Shown here: piece by piece, positions 23,155 to 34,309 of the stretch
Numbering within the stretch: the first letter of the stretch is position 1
Layout of the letters: the number at the start of each line of letters is the position of its first letter
DNA from: Glebionis coronaria
Taxonomy: Eukaryota > Streptophyta > Magnoliopsida > Asterales > Asteraceae
Assembly: GCA_025667525.1 (NCBI GenBank)
Contig: CM046875.1
Location: forward strand, 123,432,340 to 123,496,339
Direction: 5' to 3'
DNA: 64,000 nucleotides
Program-made: the position numbers and the translations under genes
Notes under the pieces: generated by a model
Seen by the model: the letters and a program-made list of their open reading frames with translations, nothing else
Database searches by the model: none
Told to the model about the DNA's origin: nothing

Positions 23155-23602
23155 TGTTGAGTCCTATGATCGTTAGACTCAATGGTTAAGAACCATTATA
23201 TCTAGGTTGATCATCGTTCATATGATAACATAGCGGAAAAGAACAATGATCATGAACAAGGTGTTTAGGCACAAAGAACACGAATTAAAACAATTGGGAT
23301 GTTCATTATATTAATAACAAACATCCACTAGACGTGTATACATTGAATCCCACGTCTAGTGCGACACACACTTTAGGTTTACATTGTGAATGAATGATAT
23401 ATATAAAAACCTACGTATGTTTTCTTTATATACTAGAAAACATAGCTTACAAAGAAAGCTAATAATAAGACAACTAAATCTTCTATTATTCTGTGATAAT
23501 ATCTTCTACAAGTTTGTCCACCAGCTTGTAGAATTCTTCATTGTCAGATTTAGTCCTTGTCTTTTGTGTTTTGACTTATCAACTTAATAATTCGACCCAA
23601 CA
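23155..23602 (-). repeat. 3' LTR of element B
   Basis: Plus strand TGTTGAGTCC to CGACCCAACA. Minus-strand TATA (TATATATA) at about 23397-23405. A perfect 11-bp hairpin at 23326-23361 lies 36 bases downstream of it in the transcript direction. The 65-codon frame in each LTR copy (plus strand, 23390-23587 and 25950-26147) has no family similarity. Confidence 0.95.
23326..23361 (-). other. Conserved 11-bp hairpin in the B LTR
   Basis: CACTAGACGTG pairs perfectly with CACGTCTAGTG around a 14-base loop, TATACATTGAATCC on the plus strand. Elements C and A have hairpins at the same place; C has a different but equally perfect stem and almost the same loop. The second B copy is at 25886-25921. Confidence 0.85.
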
Positions 23603-23612
23603 ATCTTCCCCT
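23603..23612 (-). other. Polypurine tract of element B
   Basis: Minus strand AGGGGAAGAT next to the 3' LTR. Further GGGGAAG runs (near 23683, 23703 and 24124 on the minus strand) resemble extra purine primers. Confidence 0.8.
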
Positions 23613-24415
23613 AGTTGATGATGTCAAAACACTCCTCTTAAGCATGAATCCTTTGTATGTAGTACATGATCTCCAAGAAGCTTCCCCTTAAGTATAGCAC
23701 ATATTCTTCCCCTTTTTGACACATCAATAGGGAATATGTGAAAGTATGCAATCTTGAAGATTCTCCAAAAGTAGCTCTATGTAATGATCCTGAAGAAAAA
23801 TAAATAAAGTAGTCTTGATGCAGAAGTAGAATACCACAAACCTATGTTCCATGTCTTGTACTATCTATGTGATGAAGAACTTATACTCATGCTATAAAGT
23901 ATAAGTAGACCTCGATCCCTTGTCAATATTCTCATCCTTTGTGAGACACTGAGCACGATAATGTAACTCCTTCAAGTGTTTATGACAAGTCTTCGTCACC
24001 AACCATGTAAGCACGAACAAGTTACCTTTAAAGTCAGTGGCTGGAAGTTCACGACTTTAAGATATGATAGAACACAAACTCGCGACAATCTTCTTCAATC
24101 ATCAAACTTGCCATAAGAATTCTTCCCCTTAAGCTAACACTTCTTCATGAAGAAACTTAATCTTCATATCATATGTAAAAGAGATAAGACGGATAACTCT
24201 TTTACAAGGCTACCCCGATTACATAATCAAATCCAATAAATTACCTCACGAATTGTTGTTAACTCGCTTTAAAATCATTAATCCCTTTCAAAATATCCGA
24301 GCCATAAATATCATCATGATATTCTAAATTAAAACGGAGATTCCATGTACCTTTGTGTGTATTTTCCTCCTTTTTGTGTGCTCAAAACGTACAATTTTCT
24401 CTAACAGCAGCAATC
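23613..24415 (-). other. Interior of element B, 3' half, no gene
   Basis: Non-coding; no frame of note. Only the GGGGAAG purine runs near the 3' end stand out. Confidence 0.6.
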
Positions 24416-24417
24416 AG

Positions 24418-24625
24418 TGTGTTGTCCAATATCTATTCTGTCCAATATCTTTGGCAGATGTATTGTCCAATATCGGACAATACGTGTCAGCGTTGAAGTA
24501 CATATATCAGACAACACTGTCAACTCCATCAGTGTTGACTTATTCCTGTCAGCGTCGAAACCCTTCCTGTCAGCGCCAACATTACTCTTGTCAGCGTCTC
24601 TTCAATAATCCTTGTCAGCGTCATA
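24418..24625. repeat. TGTCCAATATC and TGTCAGCG motif arrays in B
   Basis: Three or four TGTCCAATATC copies (24422-24480), one immediately inverted (CCAATATCGGACAATA), followed by five CTGTCAGCG/TTGTCAGCG copies between 24485 and 24625. The 105-codon plus-strand frame across this stretch is a repeat by-product. Confidence 0.75.
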
Positions 24626-24751
24626 CACAGCTTTTACTTTTTGACTTTCTCCAAACATATTGCACCAAATAAATGATGCCCTAAAAATCAGGAAAAGAAT
24701 AATCTAATAAATTTGGAGATATCTATTCACTTCCATCCAATCACAGCCTAT

Positions 24752-25210
24752 TGACCGTGTGAACACAACCTTGCAAGGTAATAACCGTGTGAACAAAAAC
24801 TTGTAATTGTGAACACTTTAACTTCTTTCAACCAATAGGGATTTAAGAACCGTGTGAACATGAGAATTTTCACCAATGAAATCTCTTCAACCGTGTAGAT
24901 ATTAGATTTGACCAATCACAACAAGTTTACCGTGTGAACACAAGCTTGTCATGTCTCAAACCGTATGAATGCCAAAAAGCCAAACCGTGTGAATGCAATG
25001 TTTTCCACCAATCAGAAGCAATGCCTCGTGTGAACACACATGGAATAACCAGAAATCTCATTATGTGAACACAAAGCTTATTCTCCTTTTTGGTCGTGTG
25101 AATGCACCATTGTTTCGAACGATATAACCAGAGAATAACAATGACCGACCAATGAAAAGACTTACACCATGTGAATGGAATCTGTGTGAATGGCAGGATC
25201 GTGTAAACAA
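24752..25210 (+). repeat. CCGTGTGAACAC motif array in B
   Basis: About 14 copies of ACCGTGTGAACACAA or close variants, spaced irregularly (15-75 bases), alternating with CCAAT-containing words (ACCAATCACA, ACCAATAGG, ACCAATGAAA). The same GTGTGAACAC word is repeated inside element C at 48745-48955. It is not a simple tandem repeat, because the intervening sequence differs between copies. Confidence 0.8.
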
Positions 25211-25700
25211 ACTGAAGCTACGTCACTGCACACCAAACAATTAGAAGTCTTTTTGCTGCTACTATCATGCGACCAGTATCTAGGGTTTTGAAAGTGAAAC
25301 ATCGAAACCCTAACTTAGGGTTTGTAGATTAACCATAGATCCTGAATTAACAACCATCAATCTCACAAAATTCTGCTTTTTATGTAGATCTAGGGTTTGA
25401 AGGAACCCTAGTTCATGATTTCATGTGAAAGCAGAAAACTGAAAATCTGCCATCAGCCAACTTCGACGCTTAATAACTTTTGCTTGGGGATAAAACTCGA
25501 CAATCCCTCCGGTGGATATTTAGATCTATGTATGTAGAACACACATCTAAAATTTCGTGACGATCCAACGGTGCAATCAAAAGTTATGACCTTCTGAATA
25601 CTGCTGCGCACACAAAATCGTCCAGAAAAACTCCATACGAATTTTTCTTTTCTTCACCATACACGAACACCTCGTCGGACCTAGATATCACGAGCCTTAG
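25211..25700 (-). other. Leader-side interior of element B, no gene
   Basis: Non-coding. It contains AGGGTTT words, and the plus-strand stretch near 25455-25620 has no long frame. In C the stretch beside the primer site is likewise without a gene. Confidence 0.5.
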
Positions 25701-25712
25701 GCTCTGATACCA
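25701..25712 (-). other. tRNA-Met primer binding site of element B
   Basis: Minus strand TGGTATCAGAGC, a perfect plant primer site, two bases from the 5' LTR. Confidence 0.93.
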
Positions 25713-25714
25713 AT

Positions 25715-26162
25715 TGTTGAGTCCTATGATCGTTAGACTCAATGGTTAAGAACCATTATATCTAGGTTGATCATCGTTCATATGATAACATAGCGGAAAA
25801 GAACAATGATCATGAACAAGGTGTTTAGGCACAAAGAACACGAATTAAAACAATTGGGATGTTCATTATATTAATAACAAACATCCACTAGACGTGTATA
25901 CATTGAATCCCACGTCTAGTGCGACACACACTTTAGGTTTACATTGTGAATGAATGATATATATAAAAACCTACGTATGTTTTCTTTATATACTAGAAAA
26001 CATAGCTTACAAAGAAAGCTAATAATAAGACAACTAAATCTTCTATTATTCTGTGATAATATCTTCTACAAGTTTGTCCACCAGCTTGTAGAATTCTTCA
26101 TTGTCAGATTTAGTCCTTGTCTTTTGTGTTTTGACTTATCAACTTAATAATTCGACCCAACA
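25715..26162 (-). repeat. 5' LTR of element B
   Basis: Appears identical to 23155-23602. Its outer end introduces a stop a few codons into the LTR, truncating the G gag-protease frame (about seven LTR-encoded residues, then TAA). AAATA at 26163-26167 is the right target duplication. Confidence 0.95.
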
Positions 26163-29100
26163 AAATAGATACGATTTCCATTTATTGCATCGGTGGAAGA
26201 CCGAGATTTCCCTTTACAAGCAATTCCGGGATCGTAAATCTCGTCCTCGGTGGAGAAATGGGAGGGAACATTTGGGGCTTCCCCCACACTAAAACCACAC
26301 CAACCGTCGTCAAAAGGAGTAGACGAGGTGGTAGCACTCATGAAACGCGGTGATGACGGAGCTAAACATGTAGAAAAGTCATTTAAAACATTTTTAAAAT
26401 CCTTTCCTTTTTCATCATTTTTAAACTCTTTATGAAAACCCGATTTAATGATGTCGAAAATATTTGGCGTGTCAAATTGAAAATTAGTCGCGCTAAAAAT
26501 CCTCACATTTAAGTCTTTGGCGGGACGGGGTGGCGGATTGTATAAGTTCTCAAAACATTTGTCAATAAAGAACACCGCCCCCTCGGGGTCTACATACTCG
26601 TCATCCTCATGAACGTCGATCTCATCAATTTCTTCATCAAAGATAGGCTTGTCAAACCAAGGTTTGTCATTCCCCTCCTTGAGTATCTTAGAAACTCTCT
26701 CGAAGAGATCACGATCAAGCACGAAACCATCATTCTTTTGTGGGGATCGTTGATAAGTTAGATCCTCACGAATGTGGTAAATGTCATTCTCAAATGAGGA
26801 GTGTTGATTAGGTAACTCCTCGAGAATGGGATTTTTAGTGGTCACATGAGTTGGTTCGTCATCGAAAATAAGACGTTCCAACTCATCAAGTTCATCCTCG
26901 ATTTTGGAAAGATCGACCTCACTCATAGGTGGAAGTGAAGGCATAAGAGCTAGCTCTCGTTCAATGATTTCCTCAATATCGGGATCAAACTCATAATCAT
27001 CGTACTTCACATGTTTCTTCTTAGGAGAGTCAAAAATTGCATGTGGATTTCGAAGTACGTGATCAAGCTCGGCAAAATCGCCATCGTCAATTTCAAAGAA
27101 AGAGTCGATGTGAGCACTCACAACCATGGACTTACAAGTCAAATGACTATGCTTAGGTGACTTTTCTAAGACGAGAGGATCGATGTCGATAAACCCTTTA
27201 GCCTCAACGGGTGTTGGTCTAGGCAAAGGAGGCACTTCGATGGAGTTAGAAGTTGAAGCCTCAAAGACGTGGTCCTTCGAAGGTGGTGAAGACGAGCCCA
27301 TATTGGTCTTTGTCGTGATGGCACTAACGTCGCCCTTCGGAATTGGTGGTTCACTTGTTTCGCTAAAAACATCCCAAAGTGAGTTTTCATCCATAAATTT
27401 ACACATACCCTTTTGAATTAGGTACACGTATTCTTTATCATCAAAATCATCATCTTTAAAACCATTTTTCTTAATTCTTTCAAAACATGCATCAAGCTTC
27501 ATTATTTCCGCTAAAGTAAACATTTTGAAATCATTAGGATTTGAATCATTAGGTTTTGAAACCTCGGTTTTTTCATTCTCATTAAACCCTTGGGATTTTC
27601 TAGCGAAAAAGTCTATTTTCTCATCCCCATATCTCATAGTAAGTCTCCCCTCGTGAACGTCGATTACGGTTCGAGCCGTCGATAAGAATGGTCGGCCTAA
27701 AATAATGGGACATTTAGGGTCACACTCGTAATCGGATATAACGAAATCCGCGGGAAAAACAAACTTTCCAATCCTAACATAGACATCCTCGGCTATTCCA
27801 ATTGGTATAAGTGGAGTACAATTTGCAAGCTCGATTGTCATGTTCGTGGGGGTAAGCGAAGGCAATCTCATCAATTTCCATAGAGAATGAGGCATGAGAT
27901 TGATGCTAGCACCTAAATCGGCAAGGGCTAAACATCCCTCAATCTCGGAAAAATCACAAGGTAGTAGAAATTGGCCCGGATCCTTTTCCTTTCTCGGCAT
28001 ACGCCTTTTGGGTTTTTTAAGAAGGATCGATGCACAAGTTTCTTCAAGGGTTACTTTGGTAAGGTCGACAAAGCTCTCTTTTTGAACCGTGGATGGAATT
28101 TGACGTACATGAGGGTGTGCACTCTTTTCCTTGGTCGCCACGTTCACCCCATCGACTTTAGAACAAGAAGACGTCTTAGAAGTCGAGGGTTGAGAGGGAT
28201 AAACTACACGGAATCCTTCAAGGTTAGGGGTAATCACACGACCTTTCTCACGAGACGAGGCGGCTTTACATTGTTCTTTCGGATTAGCAACGGTGTCACA
28301 AGGTAACGAACTAGATGACGCACCCGAGGCTTTGTTCATTATAGCCGAAAACATCTTTTTAATATCAATTTGCCCTTGCTCAATCTTCGTGTTTTGCAAT
28401 TTCAATGTATTAGAAAAGTCATTTTTCAAAGTACCAATTTCTCCCTCTAATCGTCTCATATTAGCCTCATTCGTTTTCATGTAATTTTTAAAACCGTTTG
28501 ACGAACTATTTTGATTTGAATTAAAGTTCCCTTGGTTTTGATTGTTTCTTTGAAAATTCCCTTGATTACCATTTGAAAAATTGTTGCCTTGATTGTTGTT
28601 GTTTGAAAAATTCGAGTTTTGGTTATTGTCTCGATTTTGCCAAGTTATATTACGACCTTGATTATAACCTCCTTGATTTTGATTCGAAAAATTTCCTTGT
28701 TGATTATTTCCTTGAAAATTGTTTCGAGTTTGAAAATTGTTGCCTTGGTTATAATTGCCTTGTTGTGATGGACCCGCGTTATTTTGATTTGAAAAATTGT
28801 TGTTTCCATTTAACGCACTCACATTCGACGTTTGGCCATCCGTAGCCGCACACTTGTAATAATTATGAGGTCCACCACAAAACGTACACGAAACCTCAAC
28901 CGCTTTCATCGTAGCGGGAGCGTCTTTCTTTTGCATCTCAACGAGAAAAGACGTAAACACATTCGTCAACTTGTCTACTTTTGCATCAACTCTCTCAATG
29001 TCGCGATTAGAACTACTAACATTGGCGACATTGGCAACACTCGGTGCGTTGCGGAGTTGGTAAACCTTGGATCGGTTTTCGATAATTATCAATGCATCTT

Positions 29101-29818
29101 TCGGAGTCTTACACAAAAAGTTGCCACCGGCGGTGGAATTCAACGAGTCTTGTTCGTGAAAATTAAGACCGTTGTAAAACGTATCGATTTGGTGCAACTC
29201 GGAAAAACCATGGTGAGGACATTGCCTAAGCAATTCCTTAAAGCGATCCCACGCGTCTCTAAAAGATTCATTCGGTTTTTGCTCAAATTTCGTAATCTCG
29301 TTTTTGAAAAACGCTGTCTTAGACTGTGGGAAAAAATAATTAACGAACTTGGAAACGAGATCCTTCCACGTAACTATCGAATTAGGTGGCTGTTTCTCGT
29401 ACCAATCCTTGGCGGCACCATCGAGCGAGTACGGAAAAAGCATAAGCTTGACGACATCGGTGTCGACGTTCATAAACTTGCTCGTGGTTAAAAGACGATC
29501 AAAATTCCGAATATGGTCGTGAGGATTATCGGCTTCACGACCTCGAAACTTCGTAGCTTGAATCAACGAAAGCATTCCGCTCTTTATCTCAAAATTCTCC
29601 GCCTCGATAGCGGGAATTACGATCGCGTCTCCATAACCCTCGGTGGGCGCTTGGAGCAATTCCATCATCGAACGATTATCGGCCATCTCCTCTACGGTTT
29701 CTTCAACAACGATATCAGGAACGTCGGTTTCTAATTCTCGTCTACGTCGTCGATTCCTTCGATTACGATGATTCGAAGCTTCGCTAGAATTGGAATAATC
29801 CTTCGATCGAGTGCGCAT

Positions 29819-30656
29819 GCACTAAGCGTAGAATGGGTGGTAGCAAAGAAGATTCTTTTTGCGGTTTTTTTATTTTTTTCAAATTTTTTTTTGGTTTTTG
29901 ATTGGTTTTTTAGTTTTTTTGGATTTTTGAATGTATTACATAGACACAAATCTACAAATCTCCCCTCGAATCGATCTTCTCGATTAAAGGAGCCTCAAAG
30001 AATGAAAACGATCACGTGGAGTGAACGTTCTCGATGACTTTAGAACATTGGTGGAACACCAAAACGTTCAAGAGGGTTTAATCTTGAAAACACCAAGCAA
30101 ATATAATATACGTAGATAATACTTGGGCGGCAAACCCTCAATTAGCCCTCTTTCTCAAAACACGCACAAGCAAGCGGAGGAAACGAGGCGGCGCGAAGCA
30201 CTTAAGAGCCTTTTTCCTTTAGGTCGTGAAATACAACCGCCTTATACCCACCTTATAGTTTGTGTTAATCAAAATTAAGCCTCACGAAAGTATTTATCTA
30301 TTTTGCCTTTAAACTTTTGCTTTGGATTCGAATACAATGATCGAGTGATGAAATCCCGAATCAAGGTTGCATTTTCACGCTTTTGAAGTACTTGTATATT
30401 TATTGTTCTTACGTAGATACAATATAGTAATAATATATTCACAAGAAAAACGAAAACCAATATATCTACAATATAGTAAGAGATTTTTGTGTGTTTAACT
30501 TAGGAAAACTAAACACGTTTTATTTGGATATTATAATATAATAGAGAAAAATAACAAAAATGAGTATGTACGATATTCACGCTTTCCAAAAATTGAAAAG
30601 CAAAAACGCACTACTCACACAAACACGATACTAATAATAATGGCACACTAAACACC
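29819..30656 (-). other. Leader of element G
   Basis: About 840 bases between the primer site and the gag ATG. Non-coding; T-rich stretch at 29866-29930. Shares several blocks with the L leader (5380-5720). No competing long frame on the minus strand. Confidence 0.7.
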
Positions 30657-30674
30657 TCCCCGGCGGCGGCGTCA
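30657..30674 (-). other. tRNA-Asp-type primer binding site of element G
   Basis: Minus strand TGACGCCGCCGCCGGGGA, four bases from the LTR. It matches the Athila primer site complementary to tRNA-Asp (TGGCGCCGTTGCCGGGGA) at 15 of 18 positions. Confidence 0.8.
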
Positions 30675-30678
30675 AAAA

Positions 30679-33600
30679 TGATAGTTGTTTTTATAGATAT
30701 ACAAGTCTTAGGAAAGACGAGTATAAATGCGGTAAGTAATAATCGACACGATTTGGGAAAACCGTGAAGACGAATAAATTCCAAGTTCGTTCTCGAAGTA
30801 GGTGTGTGTATTAATGTTCCAATATATAAAATAACAATGTTTGGATTAGTGACGTTTTTGGTTTAAAGAGAGAAAAAGTAAAGACTAGCTAAGACTACGA
30901 TTAAACTACGACGTTGACGTAAAACGCGAACGTAAATACGTAAAACGCGACAAAATTATAAAAATTAAACTTAAAAATTAATTAAAAGATTAAACTAAGT
31001 CTAAAATAATATAAATAAGAATAAAAATCCAACAAATATATTTTAAAACCTTTTATTAATTAAATATTCAATTTTAAATGCTAATTAAAGCCCTAAAATC
31101 AAATATAATTAACAAAATGTCCAAAATATAATTTTATTGAACAAATAAGTTACTTATATTATCTAAAGACTAAAAATTATTTTTCCTAAATTTTCAAAAC
31201 TATTTTTCTATTTTTTAATCACTAAAAACTATTTTTAAATTAAAATAATCATAAAAAATAATAAAATAATGCCAAAATTAATTTGACAATTTTAAAAATC
31301 CTAAATTACACTAATGAACAGTAGAAAATTGAAAAAGTTTGAAAAATGTAAAAATTTGCACTAAAAGACAAAACAGATTAATAATAAAACCCTAATTATA
31401 CTATATTAATTATAAAAAATAATTAAAAAGTGAACAGTGAGATATTTTTTTAACTAAAAATCTTAAATTAATTTTTTAAATCTAAGAAAAATTTTAAAAC
31501 TGAAAAATATAAAGTTTTACCGCTAAAAGACAAAAACAGAATAATTAAAAAGTAATTAAAAATGCAAATAAACCTAAAAAATACTAAATGAACAGTAACT
31601 TAAAAAGTAATTAAACTGAAAAATCAAGATTAAAATAAGAAAAATATTGAAACTTAAATCAAGTCCTAATTCCTAAATTGGTTCACTAGAGACAAAAATG
31701 TAAAACTATGATAGTGACACTTGGCTAGTTTCTGTCTTTTAGCTAAGCAGTAGGAACAGCAAAGCTAGCAGTGGGAAAGGAGTTCCCACTAACAATGATA
31801 GTAAACAGGTCTGGTGCTTTTGGAGCTTGTAGATTGAGATTGAGTTGTTGTTTCTTGGTAACAAAGGCACCCCCACACTCAGTGGAGTGTGGGGAGTCAG
31901 TATAAGCTATAAAAAACACAAGTCCAAAGCAAAAATCCAACACACCAAGCAAGCAAAGTTACTGTAAATGCTCCTATGGGGGTCTGTGAACAGTGAACTG
32001 AACTTTTGTGCACAAATGTGAATTTTAAAGGCCAAGTACTAGCTCACAAGTTAACCAAATGACTCTAAATTGAATACAAACCCTAAGTTAACCTATCATC
32101 TAGTAATGAGTAAGATTTAAGGCCAAACTTACTCTAAAATAAACAGAAAATGGGGCTTTACTGAATGTGACTGTTTAATACCCAATTTTAATCATGTAAC
32201 CTATTTAAACTCCTATAAAAATTGAGATACAAAGCTGAAAATACCCTATGATACCTAAAATAAGTGAGTTTGAGAGGATTTTAACTGGTTTTAGATGCTC
32301 CTTAACCACTAATCACCTAATCCCAAACACTCCCTTAATTTCAGAATAAGAAGATTAACTAACCAAATCCCAACCAAATCAGTTTAAACAGATCCAAACT
32401 ACTTTAACATGCATATGAGACGCATTTAAGCATAAATAAGCAATACTAAACACATAAAACAAGGACTCACACAAAATCACATAATCACTTCAAAAAAAGC
32501 AAAGAAAACAAGTTAATAGGGTTCAAGCCCATACCTCAGGCTGATGCCTTCTAGAAACTGGTTTGAGAGCTTATGAGGGCTTATGTGAAGTGTAGAGGAT
32601 GGCTGTTGATGGAATCCACAATGGACCCAAGCCAAAAAATATATCTTCTAATGACTGAAATGAAATATGGAGGACCTTGTTTCTTGTCCTTGGAAACCTG
32701 CACAAACAAAGCCAACAAGGAACAAGCTGCAAGCTTGAACCTCCTATGCCAAAAGCTTGTCAAGCTTTTGATATAGGCTGTTCAAACAGTGAAGGTTAAG
32801 AAAAAAGAACAAATATTTGATAAAAATCTCATAAAACTGAAACTCTTGAAACCAATCCTTGAAAACCTTTAAACTTAAAACAACCAACTAAACAATCCTG
32901 AAATTCACTCACTCATATCCACTTTCACTTCAATGTGTGAGTGAATTTCAGATTAAGAAAAACTGCTTTTTGAAATCTTGTTACAATGGAAAAAACGGCT
33001 AAAACTTTGGAACAATGACCTTTGCAACCTTACACTAATTTTGCATAAAAAGTAAATGGTTTGAACTAGGAAAACAAGTAAATGGAACACAGTCTATTGC
33101 AACAACTTAAATTTTCATTATCATTAATCATAAAATTTTTTACAATAAAATCTGGAACAAAATATATGGGACACAAACGTCCCATATTTATACACTGAAA
33201 AGAAGCTTCTAGTACATCTAAAACCCTAAAGAACAAAAACCCTAGAATGCCCTTTGATTCTTAAGAATATGCTTCTTGGTTCTTTGAATTCTTGGTCAAA
33301 AAAGATCATGTGATATGCCAGCTGGTGTTGGACCAATATCAACCCTTCACTGAAGTCTTTGGAAAGAAGGATTCATTAGGAGACGTTGGATGGCTGTCTA
33401 GATGCCAATTTTGCTAAAAATGAACAAACCAAGCAGCAGGGGAAGTCTTTGTGGGGTCCAGGGGGTCACGGGGTAAGGTTTTTATGGTGGGGTTTGGTTT
33501 AGGGGATAGTTAATTGATGATCTGGAAACAATCACGTAAAAACCCTTTGCTTAGATATGATTTCAAGGTTAGGGTTCATGGTGGATTAGCAAGGATTAGG

Positions 33601-34304
33601 GGATGTTTTAATCCGTATGAGGGGGATTAAGTTTGAAAAATGGTGTTTACCTCCATTTAATAAACTGATTTATTTAAAATCAGTTAAATAAACAAAGTGG
33701 GATGGTGACATGGCTGGTGGGGTGGACGTGATTGGGTGGTTTTTAGTAGTGGGACAGGTGGCGTAATGTGAGTGGGTGTGAGGAGATTGCTTGTCTGCCC
33801 AAAATGCCCCCTAGACTCCTTATAACTTGATACTTCCCATTAAATAGCCCAAAACTTTCTTTTCCTTTGTAAATAACTATGGCCATGTTGTCAAAAATGG
33901 CACAAGCAATATTCAAACTTTGGATAAGGACCAATGGTGTAATAAATGAAAATTTCAAGGGCCAATCTTGTAATATCTTATCATTTTAGGGACCCTCATG
34001 TAATATTGAGGTTTTACAAGGGTATAAAATGACAAGTCTTCAATTCTTGAAGGACCAATCTTGCCAATCTTCAAAACTTCAAGGTCATTTTTGCAAATTC
34101 CAAACTTGGGCCCGGATCTTTGTGCAGCTTCGTTTCCCGTGTTCGTTTTTGCTCTATTCTTGTAATCTTTTGGTGAATTCACGATATCCGTACCTGAAAT
34201 AAACAATGAACAAATACAAGCACATATTTGGGTACTTTGATGATATTTTATGCGTTTTAAGCCCGATTTGGACGATGAGACTATGTATAAATACAGTCTC
34301 ATCA
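30679..34304 (-). repeat. 5' LTR of element G
   Basis: Near-identical partner of 17483-21099. TATA and palindrome at 33164-33192; terminal hairpin at 34274-34303. The right end ...CTCATCA is followed by the target duplication AACGC (34305-34309). Confidence 0.95.
33164..33192 (-). promoter_or_regulatory. TATA box with adjoining palindrome, 5' LTR of G (likely active promoter)
   Basis: TATAAATA on the minus strand at 33185-33192, overlapping the inverted repeat ATATGGGAC/GTCCCATAT (33164-33187). As the 5' LTR copy it would drive the element's transcript. The leader plus R-U5 would then be about 2.5 kb of LTR and 0.8 kb of leader. Confidence 0.65.
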
Positions 34305-34309
34305 AACGC

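Larger units (their letters stand above)
23155..26162 (-). mobile_element. Non-autonomous LTR element B nested in G
   Basis: 3008 bp with two 448-bp LTRs that look identical base for base (23155-23602 and 25715-26162), TG...CA ends, a perfect tRNA-Met primer site (25701-25712, minus strand) and a purine tract (23603-23612). Target duplication AAATA on both sides. The 2.1-kb interior has no gag or pol and no long frame, so proteins must come from another element. The interior is instead packed with short motif arrays. The superfamily is probably copia, judged from the primer site and the conserved end 'gacatcatcaactagggg'. Confidence 0.95.
22969..29818 (-). pseudogene. gag-protease of element G, split by nested element B
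   Basis: One frame runs from ATG 29818 to the B insertion at 26162 (about 1218 codons) and continues in the same frame on the other side, 23154 to a stop at 22969, so it was a single protein of about 1280 residues. Order: Arg-rich N-terminus; Athila capsid core (residues about 45-250, with FPYSLDGAAKDWYEK, KFVNYFFPQSK, DAWDRFKELLRQCPHHGF); zinc knuckle CTFCGGPHNYYKC at about 309; N/Q/G-rich linker about 340-440; a helix-rich segment; aspartic protease about 600-720 (CLALADLGASINLMPHSLW, IILGRPFLSTARTVID); then a long acidic tail. No polymerase follows. Apart from the B insertion there is no stop or frameshift, unlike L. It should form particles and process Gag, and would need polymerase and integrase from elsewhere. 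Confidence 0.92.
17483..34304 (-). mobile_element. Complete gag-protease-only Athila-like element G
   Basis: Bounded by LTRs 17483-21099 and 30679-34304 (3617 and 3626 bp, both TG...CA) and by perfect 5-bp duplications AACGC at 17478-17482 and 34305-34309. Minus-strand order: 5' LTR, tRNA-Asp-like primer site, 0.8-kb leader, gag-protease frame, 1.9-kb 3' untranslated region, purine tract, 3' LTR. Removing nested B (3008 bp plus 5) leaves a 13.8-kb element whose 6.6-kb interior has no reverse transcriptase, RNase H or integrase. The LTRs differ at only about 1 percent by eye, so insertion was recent. This matches the published category of terminal-repeat elements with only a GAG domain (TR-GAG), here in the Athila lineage. 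Confidence 0.93.

Noticed and set aside
27894..29734. Long plus-strand frames opposite the G gag
   Set aside because: Antisense shadows of the gag-protease frame, with matching codon structure on the other strand.
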